A DNA stretch of 8,954 nt from contig DJOI01000037.1 in assembly GCA_002439605.1 (NCBI GenBank), positions 21,863-30,816 of the forward strand, in the 5' to 3' direction. Source of the stretch: Candidatus Segatella mututuai. Lineage in GTDB: Bacteria > Bacteroidota > Bacteroidia > Bacteroidales > Bacteroidaceae. The notes under the pieces were generated by a model. That model worked only from the letters and a program-made list of their open reading frames with translations, had not been told where the DNA came from and did not search any database. Shown piece by piece: positions 1-4,969 of this stretch; positions within the stretch are counted from its first letter, which is position 1; every line of letters starts with the position of its first letter. The position numbers and the translations under genes were made by a program.

Positions 1-31
1 CAAGGGCAATTATCTCATTTCTATCAACTAA
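1..31 (+). CDS. C-terminal end of an upstream gene (partial)
   Basis: Reading from base 2, the last codons give KGNYLISIN followed by a TAA stop at 29-31. The sequence is too short to assign a family. A short beta-strand-like tail of this kind is common at the end of Bacteroidota surface proteins, but that is only a resemblance. The next gene starts 39 bases later and I see no TAnnTTTG promoter in between, which suggests the two are co-transcribed. The frame choice is inference. Confidence 0.4.
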   Translation, partial: KGNYLISIN

Positions 32-70
32 TTCAACAACAAGAAGTAAATAATAAAAAGAACTATCAAT

Positions 71-1456
71 ATGAAAAAATTCATTTATTCATGCTTGGTT
101 TTGGCTATGACAGCCTTGACATTTAGCAGCTGCGAGGATGTTCCTGCTCCTTACAATATGCCTAATCAGCCAGAAACACCTTCTGTCGATCCCAACGGAA
201 AGGGTTCTGAGTCCAATCCTTATACAGTAACAGAAGCAATCGCTTTGATCAAAGATGGCAAGGCTCCAACTTCAGAAGTTTGCGTAAAAGGTACTATTAC
301 TGCAGTTACTTACTATAATGCAACTTACAAGAGCCTTTCATATAACATTGCCGACGCTGGCTCATCAGATGTTATAGAAGTCTATTCAGGAAAAGGCTTG
401 AACGGCGCAGACTTCTCTGCTAAGACCGACTTGAGCGTAGGACAAGTGGTTGTTGTCCAAGGTATTCTCAAGGCATTCACCAAGAGTGACGGAACCGTTG
501 TCAACGAAATTGACAAAAACAGTACCATTATATCAATCGAAGGTGGTGGACAAACTCCAGAAATAAAGAATGATGGAAGCGCAAGCAAACCATACACAGT
601 AACAGAAGCTCTCAGCTTAGATGGTAAAAAAAATGTTTATATCAAAGCATATATCGTTGGCTCTGTAACTGACAAATCTTATAGTTCTGCTGAATTTGGC
701 ACAGCACACGCATCACAGACAAACCTGCTTGTAGCCGCATCTGCCGAAGAAACAGACGCAAACAAATGCATGCCAGTTCAACTTCCTACAGGAAAAATCC
801 GTGCAGGACTTAACCTTAAAGATAATCCTAAATATTACAAGAAAGAAGTAATTCTATATGGAGAAATTACAAAGTACTTCGCTGTTGAAGGTATCAAGAG
901 TGTAACATATGCTAAGATTGAAAACACAGAAATCGGAACAAAGCCAAGTGATAGTGGAGATACGACAACAACAGGAGATGCACTCAATGAGACTTTCGCC
1001 GAAAGCATTGGCTCCTTCTCTATCATAGATGTAGACAAAGGTAGTCTTTCGTATGTTTGGAAACACGATGCAACAAACAAATATATGAAAGCATCTGCTT
1101 ATGTAAACAACGCAAACAATGCTGTTTCAAGTTGGCTTGTAAGTCAAACTATAGACTTAAGTAAATTGACATCCGCAACATTGACGTTCACACATGCACT
1201 TAATTTTGTAAAGAATGGCAATCGTTCCGACCTTGTAAATGTTGTTGTTAGTACAAATTATACAGGTGACGTAACTACGGCAACTTGGGAAAATATCACT
1301 CTAGACAAATGGGCAGATGGAGCTAGTTGGACTTTTGTTGACAGCAAGGCTGACCTCAGTAAATATGCAGGCAAGAAAATAACATTAGCTTTCAAATATA
1401 CTAGTTCTACAGAAGCAGCCCCTACTTGGGAAATTAAAAATGTTGTAATCAAATAA
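71..1456 (+). CDS. Surface lipoprotein with two DUF6359/OB-like repeats and a C-terminal choice-of-anchor-J-like domain
   Basis: The 461-residue product starts with a lipoprotein signal peptide (basic MKK, hydrophobic stretch, lipobox FSSC with Cys21) followed by an acidic residue and a Pro/Asn-rich linker, so it should be anchored in the outer membrane. Two related repeats follow. Each opens with an N-G-S-x-x-x-P-Y-T-V-T-E-A signature (about residues 43-157 and 167-285) and continues as beta strands, as in DUF6359 proteins that are often annotated as OB-fold nucleic-acid-binding-like. A Thr/Ser/Gly-rich linker (about 290-303) leads to a C-terminal beta-sandwich-like region (about 304-461). 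Its features LNETF, SSWLVSQTIDLS and a final WEIKNVVI strand resemble choice-of-anchor J domains. The ligand is unknown, and DNA, glycan or protein binding are all possible. No promoter is visible just upstream, so it probably follows the preceding gene in an operon. A strong terminator ends it. Confidence 0.8.
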   Translation: MKKFIYSCLVLAMTALTFSSCEDVPAPYNMPNQPETPSVDPNGKGSESNPYTVTEAIALIKDGKAPTSEVCVKGTITAVTYYNATYKSLSYNIADAGSSDVIEVYSGKGLNGADFSAKTDLSVGQVVVVQGILKAFTKSDGTVVNEIDKNSTIISIEGGGQTPEIKNDGSASKPYTVTEALSLDGKKNVYIKAYIVGSVTDKSYSSAEFGTAHASQTNLLVAASAEETDANKCMPVQLPTGKIRAGLNLKDNPKYYKKEVILYGEITKYFAVEGIKSVTYAKIENTEIGTKPSDSGDTTTTGDALNETFAESIGSFSIIDVDKGSLSYVWKHDATNKYMKASAYVNNANNAVSSWLVSQTIDLSKLTSATLTFTHALNFVKNGNRSDLVNVVVSTNYTGDVTTATWENITLDKWADGASWTFVDSKADLSKYAGKKITLAFKYTSSTEAAPTWEIKNVVIK

Positions 1457-1475
1457 AATACAAAAAAAACATTTT

Positions 1476-1514
1476 ATCCCCATTGCCTCTCATCAGGCAA
1501 TGGGGATTTTTCTT
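1476..1514 (+). terminator. Rho-independent terminator after the DUF6359 lipoprotein gene
   Basis: A perfect 12-bp stem pairs ATCCCCATTGCC (1476-1487) with GGCAATGGGGAT (1496-1507) around an 8-base loop, and a T-rich tract runs directly on from it. It starts 20 bases after the stop codon at 1456. An A-rich run precedes the stem. Confidence 0.9.
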
Positions 1515-1541
1515 GCCACGCTAAAAAAACATAGCAAAACA

Positions 1542-1573
1542 TTTGGTAGCAAAAGAATAAAAGCGTATCTTTG
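1542..1573 (+). promoter_or_regulatory. Bacteroidota promoter for the kinase-like gene
   Basis: TTTG at 1542-1545 and TATCTTTG at 1566-1573 are separated by 20 bases, matching the Bacteroidota sigma-ABfr consensus TTTG-N19..21-TAnnTTTG. Transcription should start near 1580, leaving a leader of only about 15-20 bases before the ATGs at 1596 and 1603. This rules out the in-frame ATG at 1500, which lies inside the preceding terminator. Confidence 0.85.
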
Positions 1574-1595
1574 CAACGGTAACAATAAAAATCAA

Positions 1596-2240
1596 ATGAA
1601 ACATGAACTACATCAATCAATATCACAAGGAGACGACAGAGAGAATGCTCAAGAGAATGGAAGAATGGAAGAAATCACCAACTTGCTCTACAGTAGCAGC
1701 AGAAAGAATGAAGAAGAACATGATGCTGGGTCAACGTATAGAGGAAACCTATATAGCGAACAAAGCCTCATAGAAAGTTATGCAGAAGCACACAAATGCT
1801 GGTACTCTTTAGATGACATTTTCAATTTAGGAATACCGGGACCTTCGGGAAGTGAAAACGATACATATGTTGACAAAAACGGGGGTATTGTTTATAAGAC
1901 AAACAATCTTATCCACACAGGGAGTTTCTATAAATTATTTCGCCGTTTACTCATCCACAACGAACTGTTTCCTCAAACAAGCTATCAATTGATTGGATTT
2001 ACTGGCTACAAAGGGCGTACAATCTATCCATTATTAGCACAAAAATATATAGAAAATGCGATTCCTGCCACGCCAAAAGAAATAAAAAAGCACATGCTTT
2101 CCTTAGGATTTGAGCAAATAGACGATTGGACATATCAGTATAAACATCTACGTCTCTCCGATTTAAAACCCAAGAATGTTTTAAAAGATGAGTTTGGAGA
2201 TTTTTACATCATCGATGTAGAAATTCAAGAAAAACAATAA
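1596..2240 (+). CDS. Protein-kinase-fold protein of the polyvalent-protein kinase type (5' boundary uncertain)
   Basis: From the ATG at 1596 the product is 214 residues. The part from about residue 60 looks like the small Ser/Thr/Tyr-kinase fold described in polyvalent proteins (Kinase-PolyVal). It has a Gly/Ser-rich loop followed by SEN, then VYK with Lys101 as candidate ATP-binding lysine. HNELFP and GFTGYKGRT follow, then a catalytic-loop-like SDLKPKN (Asp189, Asn194) and a metal-binding-like IID (Asp207). All core catalytic positions therefore seem present. It is cytoplasmic, with no signal peptide or membrane helix. Family members occur in phage and conjugative-element polyproteins and as stand-alone genes, but the substrate is unknown. 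The first 55-60 residues in this frame are polar and low in hydrophobics and may not be real coding sequence, because another frame (1603-1773) looks better there. The only later in-frame ATG before the kinase core is at 1665. Promoter and upstream terminator make it a separate transcription unit. No clear terminator follows. Confidence 0.65.
   Translation: MKHELHQSISQGDDRENAQENGRMEEITNLLYSSSRKNEEEHDAGSTYRGNLYSEQSLIESYAEAHKCWYSLDDIFNLGIPGPSGSENDTYVDKNGGIVYKTNNLIHTGSFYKLFRRLLIHNELFPQTSYQLIGFTGYKGRTIYPLLAQKYIENAIPATPKEIKKHMLSLGFEQIDDWTYQYKHLRLSDLKPKNVLKDEFGDFYIIDVEIQEKQ
1603..1773 (+). CDS. 56-codon helical ORF overlapping the kinase gene; separate small gene or the frameshifted N-terminus of the kinase
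   Basis: An ATG at 1603, seven bases after the ATG of the overlapping frame, opens a 56-residue ORF ending in TAG at 1771-1773. The product is amphipathic and charged, with a run such as TTERMLKRMEEWKKSPT and a second helix around AAERMKKNMM, and it looks more protein-like than the overlapping frame. It sits directly behind the promoter at 1542-1573. Adding a single base just before 1771 would join its end (ANKAS) to ESYAEAHKCW, the start of the well-formed kinase region. One reading is therefore that this is the true N-terminus of the kinase and a one-base deletion has split the gene. The other is an independent small protein overlapping the kinase gene. I do not recognise a family for the small product. 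Confidence 0.5.
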   Translation: MNYINQYHKETTERMLKRMEEWKKSPTCSTVAAERMKKNMMLGQRIEETYIANKAS

Positions 2241-2264
2241 CATCAGCAAAATTATCACGAAAAA

Positions 2265-2296
2265 TTTGGCTATTACAAGAATTTACAGTAACTTTG
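2265..2296 (+). promoter_or_regulatory. Bacteroidota promoter for rpmE2
   Basis: TTTG at 2265-2268 and TAACTTTG at 2289-2296 are spaced by 20 bases, an exact fit to the TTTG-N19..21-TAnnTTTG consensus. It lies about 25 bases after the kinase stop codon and gives the ribosomal protein mRNA a leader of roughly 115 bases. Confidence 0.85.
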
Positions 2297-2321
2297 CACC
2301 CTGTTAAGCAAAAAGGCTATA

Positions 2322-2377
2322 GCGGGCATGCCCCGAAGAGGGACACGAATGATGCCAATGATAATAAGCATCCCCGC
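2322..2377 (+). promoter_or_regulatory. Possible structured mRNA leader of rpmE2
   Basis: The leader can fold into a three-way junction. GCGGG (2322-2326) pairs with CCCGC (2373-2377). Inside it CCC (2332-2334) pairs with GGG (2340-2342) over a GAAGA loop, and GATGC (2351-2355) pairs with GCATC (2368-2372), stacking directly on the closing stem. Ribosomal protein L31 mRNAs carry autoregulatory leaders in several other phyla, so an L31-binding leader is plausible here. The pairing was found by eye, and the stems are short and without covariation support. Confidence 0.4.
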
Positions 2378-2418
2378 GACGTCTATATTCAATAACCCCA
2401 TAAACATTAAAAAAGAAA

Positions 2419-2670
2419 ATGAAAAAAGGTATTCATCCAGAGAACTATCGCCCTGTAGTATTCAAGGATATGTCTAATGGCGATATGTTCCTCTCTAAGT
2501 CAACTTGCAAGACCAACGACACCGTTGAGTTTGAAGGCGAGACTTATCCAGTAGTAAAGATTGAAATCTCAAGCTCCTCCCACCCATTCTATACAGGTAA
2601 GAGCAAGCTCGTGGATACAGCAGGTCGCGTAGACCGCTTCATGAACCGTTACGGCAAGTTGAAGAAGTAA
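2419..2670 (+). CDS. rpmE2: 50S ribosomal protein L31 type B
   Basis: The 83-residue product begins MKKGIHPENYRPVVF and contains the type-B hallmark SSSSHPFYTGK followed by DTAGRVDRFMNRYGK, so the whole protein aligns with the L31 type B family at its usual length. L31 is a large-subunit protein that bridges the two ribosomal subunits. The type-A zinc-binding Cys pairs are absent and there is a single Cys (Cys30), so this is the zinc-independent form. In many bacteria that form replaces the zinc form under zinc limitation, but whether this genome has a second copy cannot be seen. The gene stands alone between its own promoter with a long leader and a terminator. The ATG at 2419 is preceded by an A-rich stretch, as is usual in Bacteroidota. 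Confidence 0.97.
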   Translation: MKKGIHPENYRPVVFKDMSNGDMFLSKSTCKTNDTVEFEGETYPVVKIEISSSSHPFYTGKSKLVDTAGRVDRFMNRYGKLKK

Positions 2671-2715
2671 TATACCTTTTCAATATTATAAGGATATATT
2701 ATCAATACGAAATAG

Positions 2716-2762
2716 AAGGTGCGTTCTAACGTAGTTGCATATGCGTTAGTGCGCACCTTTTA
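2716..2762 (+). terminator. Terminator after rpmE2
   Basis: AAGGTGCG (2716-2723) pairs with CGCACCTT (2752-2759). The stem continues past a small internal mismatch with CTAACG (2726-2731) pairing with CGTTAG (2744-2749) around a 12-base loop. A run of four T follows the stem. It is long and stable and lies 46 bases after the rpmE2 stop. The T-tract is short, so some read-through into the nuclease gene is possible. Confidence 0.8.
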
Positions 2763-2834
2763 CATTATCCCAACAGGCTTCCAAGATATCCCCCAAGAAA
2801 ACATCATTCAGTCTTCATCTGACACACCAAAGAT

Positions 2835-3770
2835 ATGAAACAAATCAAGATATATTTATCAGCCCTCCTCGCCGTGCTCTCCATGGCTGCCTGCAGCAGT
2901 AGCGATGAAGGAGGAGGAAACGACTCAAGCGAGACCAACATCAACAAGAACGAGGTAACTACCGACAAGGCTGTCACCCGACTGGAGTTTCCCAAGCTGA
3001 AAGGCGGAAACAGCATCGTCATCGTTCACCGTGACGGAAACAGCAAGCAGTACGACCCTGACGACGTAAACTATTCCGTAGAATGGGATTGCGACCTAAA
3101 GTCGCAGCGCTGGTCTTGCTATATCATCACCTCTAAAAACAGAAAGAAGAATACAGACCGCTATTACAGTAAGGATAACCAATATCCCAACGACCCTGCA
3201 CTCACGATATCACAGAGATGGGAGAAAGATTACATATATAGTTCGGGCTTTGACCACGGACATATCTGTCCCTCAAACGACCGTCTGTATAGCTCCAACG
3301 CCAACTACCAAACCTTCTATCTCACCAACATGCAGCCACAGTACAAAGTTTTCAATGGCAGCGCCAAAGAGCACCAGTACAAAGGTCTTTGGATCAAGAT
3401 GGAAAACTATCTGCATGGCTTTAAGCTCAACACTACCGACACTATGTATGTATGCAAGGGTGGAACAATAGACAGGGAAGAGTATATCTTGGAACGCATA
3501 CAGGGAAAGCTCATCGTACCGAAGTACTTCTTTGTAGCTATCCTCGTCAAGAAGATGAGCGGCGGAAAGGCTTACTACAAGTCCATCGGCATGTGGTTTC
3601 CACACACCAATGTTTATCATGGCGACGACAAGCTGTCCGATTACGCCATGAGCATCAAGGATTTGGAGGCGAAGACCGGTATTGACTTCTTCTGCAACCT
3701 GCCCGATGCCATCGAGCAAGACACAGAGAGCAAAAAGATTCTCAGCGACTGGGGAAGCATCGAGGAATAG
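2835..3770 (+). CDS. Surface/secreted DNA/RNA non-specific endonuclease lipoprotein (NUC1 family)
   Basis: The 311-residue product has a lipoprotein signal peptide with lipobox SMAAC (Cys20) and a Ser/Asp/Gly-rich tether, so it should be membrane-anchored and act outside the cytoplasm. The body matches the Endonuclease_NS fold (Serratia nuclease/NucA type), which cuts DNA and RNA with one divalent metal. The catalytic motif is read as FDHGHICPSNDR, with His143 as general base, followed by FYLTNMQPQ (Asn165). Asn174 and Glu190 in the next helix are candidate metal-site residues. The usual DRGH motif here is DHGH (His141 for Arg). The likely role is breakdown of extracellular nucleic acid for nutrients or against matrix DNA, inferred from family and location. 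No clear TAnnTTTG promoter is visible in the 64 bases between the rpmE2 terminator and the start, so its expression is unclear. Length and domain coverage look complete. Confidence 0.9.
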   Translation: MKQIKIYLSALLAVLSMAACSSSDEGGGNDSSETNINKNEVTTDKAVTRLEFPKLKGGNSIVIVHRDGNSKQYDPDDVNYSVEWDCDLKSQRWSCYIITSKNRKKNTDRYYSKDNQYPNDPALTISQRWEKDYIYSSGFDHGHICPSNDRLYSSNANYQTFYLTNMQPQYKVFNGSAKEHQYKGLWIKMENYLHGFKLNTTDTMYVCKGGTIDREEYILERIQGKLIVPKYFFVAILVKKMSGGKAYYKSIGMWFPHTNVYHGDDKLSDYAMSIKDLEAKTGIDFFCNLPDAIEQDTESKKILSDWGSIEE

Positions 3771-3806
3771 CCGAACCATTCGCACGCAGGAAAAGTCATA
3801 TTGCAT

Positions 3807-3835
3807 TGCCCAAATACGACAACGATGTTTGGGCA
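3807..3835 (+). other. Hairpin downstream of the nuclease gene
   Basis: TGCCCAAA (3807-3814) pairs with TTTGGGCA (3828-3835), a perfect 8-bp stem with a 13-base loop, starting 36 bases after the nuclease stop. There is no T-run after it, so it is a poor intrinsic terminator. It may instead stabilise the mRNA 3' end. Confidence 0.5.
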
Positions 3836-3838
3836 CTT

Positions 3839-3938
3839 GTTGCCCACTGCGTGGTCAGTCGATGACCAGTGCTTGTTCAGTCGATGCCCACTGCGTGGTC
3901 ACAGGATGCCCATCACGTGGTCATCTAATGCTCACTAC
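3839..3938. repeat. 22-bp intergenic tandem repeat, about 4.5 copies
   Basis: Four contiguous 22-base units start at 3839, 3861, 3883 and 3905, with a decaying partial unit at 3927-3938. The consensus is close to GATGCCCACTGCGTGGTCA plus three variable bases. Units 1 and 3 are nearly identical, while units 2 and 4 have diverged. Most units carry a small internal inverted repeat (CCAC-TGC-GTGG). The array lies between convergent genes. No credible ORF covers it, so it is probably non-coding and may vary in copy number between strains. Confidence 0.8.
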
Positions 3939-3947
3939 AACAAAAAT

Positions 3948-3998
3948 ATCGCATGTTTCTAAGGTTCATGACAGAACCGTCGAAACATGCGATTTCAT
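3948..3998. terminator. Bidirectional terminator between convergent genes
   Basis: ATCGCATGTTTC (3948-3959) pairs perfectly with GAAACATGCGAT (3982-3993), and a nested GGTTC/GAACC stem (3963-3967 with 3974-3978) fills the interior. The left flank is A-rich (AAAAAT) and the right flank T-rich (TTTCATTATTT), so both strands read into U-rich sequence. It lies between the plus-strand nuclease gene and the end of the minus-strand lipoprotein gene and can serve both. Confidence 0.85.
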
Positions 3999-4035
3999 TA
4001 TTTATATGGCAACTCTCTTTTGCAAGACATCTCGC

Positions 4036-4779
4036 CTATCTGCGATTGTTCAGACGAGAAGAACCACCGCCAATAGGCTTGACGGTCGCACCCTTTCCAA
4101 ACGCTCCTTTCACATTTTTCTCGCTTACCGCAGAAGAACCGAAGGCCTTGGCCTGGCTCGTCGTCTGGTTGACACGCTTCAAGTCGATGTAAACCACGTC
4201 ACCCTTCACGCTGCCCGTGCCTATCATGTAGCCCCAGAAGGTCTGCACGTCATAGCCGTCCTCGTCGCCTAAGTGGAATCCCACCTGCGAGGAACCATGG
4301 TCCATGACAAACGTAGCCCCAGACTTCTTGTACTTGATATAGATGTCGTAATTATCGTCGATGTACCAACTGAACTCCAAAGTCTGCTGATCGGCCACGT
4401 TGCCGTCGTCATCATACTTGTAATCTATCTCTATGCCATCCCCACTCAACGCATCACGGGTGTTGGCGTATTGGAAGAACTTCATGTCGGCATAAAATTC
4501 ATCCGTCTGTCGCGACTGTCCGTCATCGGAAAGATAAGAATACGTCACCGGTCCATACCATTCGCCCGTAAGCATCTGCGCCTCGGCCACGAGTCCATTA
4601 TCCTGCGAACCGCCCTGCGAGCCATTGTTCCAATCATTGTTGTTCCATCCCCAGTCGCCGTAACCATTAGACCACCCGTAGGGGTCATGCCAATAATCGT
4701 CATCTTCGCACGAAGTGAACGAAAGCGACATCATGGCAGCCATGGACATCATAGTGAGGTAATAAGTAAACTTTTTCAT
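4036..4779 (-). CDS. Lipoprotein of unknown function with an aromatic/Asn/Gly-rich N-terminal tether
   Basis: I do not recognise a named family. The 247-residue product has a lipoprotein signal peptide with lipobox FTSC (Cys24) followed by EDDD, a pattern linked to export to the outer surface in Bacteroidota. Residues 29-62 are low-complexity, rich in Trp, Tyr, Gly and Asn, with five Trp (30, 36, 43, 45, 50). The rest reads as a small beta-rich domain: an L-T-G-E-W-Y opening near residue 70, alternating Tyr/Asp strands, and a closing GSVKGDVVYIDLKR strand. This is suggestive of a lipocalin-like barrel, but that is only a guess. The tail is basic and Gly-rich (GAFGKGATVKPIGGG, ending NNRR). 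The gene has its own promoter and is transcribed divergently from the sensor-regulator gene, sharing an intergenic inverted repeat with it. It may therefore be a target of that regulator, and a surface sensing or binding role is conceivable. Confidence 0.8.
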   Translation of the reverse strand: MKKFTYYLTMMSMAAMMSLSFTSCEDDDYWHDPYGWSNGYGDWGWNNNDWNNGSQGGSQDNGLVAEAQMLTGEWYGPVTYSYLSDDGQSRQTDEFYADMKFFQYANTRDALSGDGIEIDYKYDDDGNVADQQTLEFSWYIDDNYDIYIKYKKSGATFVMDHGSSQVGFHLGDEDGYDVQTFWGYMIGTGSVKGDVVYIDLKRVNQTTSQAKAFGSSAVSEKNVKGAFGKGATVKPIGGGSSRLNNRR

Positions 4780-4823
4780 ATCGCTTTTTGTTTATAAGTT
4801 AATATTTTCGTAAAATTCTGTTG

Positions 4824-4854
4824 CAAAGATAGCTCATTATTTTCTCCAAGCAAA
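4824..4854 (-). promoter_or_regulatory. Bacteroidota promoter for the minus-strand lipoprotein gene
   Basis: On the minus strand, TTTG (4854-4851) and TATCTTTG (4831-4824) are 19 bases apart, within the Bacteroidota consensus spacing. The expected start of transcription lies near 4817, about 38 bases before the ATG at 4779. The inverted repeat begins 12 bases upstream of the -33 box. Confidence 0.85.
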
Positions 4855-4865
4855 GGGAATTGTAG

Positions 4866-4916
4866 AACATTTTAGGGAAAATCCCCTACAAGGAAGTGGA
4901 TTTTCCCTAAAATGTT
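4866..4916. promoter_or_regulatory. Perfect inverted repeat (19-bp arms) between divergent promoters; candidate operator
   Basis: AACATTTTAGGGAAAATCC (4866-4884) is the exact reverse complement of 4898-4916, with a 13-base spacer. The right arm overlaps the first two bases of the -33 box of the regulator gene (4915-4918), and the left arm ends 12 bases from the -33 box of the lipoprotein gene. This position fits binding by a dimeric regulator that represses or activates both genes. The AraC domain of the adjacent sensor-regulator is the obvious candidate. As RNA it would also form a strong hairpin, but no promoter reads through it toward a gene and no T-run follows, so a terminator role is unlikely. 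Confidence 0.75.
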
Positions 4917-4946
4917 TGGAAAAGTCAAGTTTAATACCTAACTTTG
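4915..4946 (+). promoter_or_regulatory. Bacteroidota promoter for the hybrid sensor-regulator gene
   Basis: TTTG (4915-4918) and TAACTTTG (4939-4946) are spaced by exactly 20 bases. Transcription would start near 4953, about 17 bases before the ATG at 4970. This places the true start at 4970 and excludes the in-frame TTG at 4916, which lies inside the -33 box. Confidence 0.85.
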
Positions 4947-4969
4947 TAGCAAACTTTATCCAAAAGAGC

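Noticed and set aside
1500..1595. ATG at 1500 as start of the kinase-like gene
   Set aside because: It lies inside the stem of the preceding terminator and upstream of the promoter at 1542-1573, so it would not be in the mRNA.
2826..2833. Minus-strand TATCTTTG just before the nuclease start, as a possible antisense promoter
   Set aside because: No TTTG box lies at the required 19-21 base spacing and no minus-strand gene follows it.
3273..3836. Minus-strand open frame of 187 codons opposite the nuclease gene
   Set aside because: The plus strand has an unmistakable nuclease with signal peptide. The minus frame has no family features and starts inside the 3' hairpin region.
3839..3938. CRISPR array
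   Set aside because: The 22-base units are directly adjacent with no spacers, and there is no leader or cas gene.
3682..4272. Plus-strand open frame spanning the tandem repeats and the end of the minus-strand lipoprotein gene
   Set aside because: It crosses a hairpin, the 22-bp repeats and a bidirectional terminator, and its product looks random.
4916..4969. In-frame TTG at 4916 as start of the sensor-regulator
   Set aside because: It lies within the -33 promoter box. The ATG at 4970 begins directly with a good signal peptide and lies just after the predicted transcription start.
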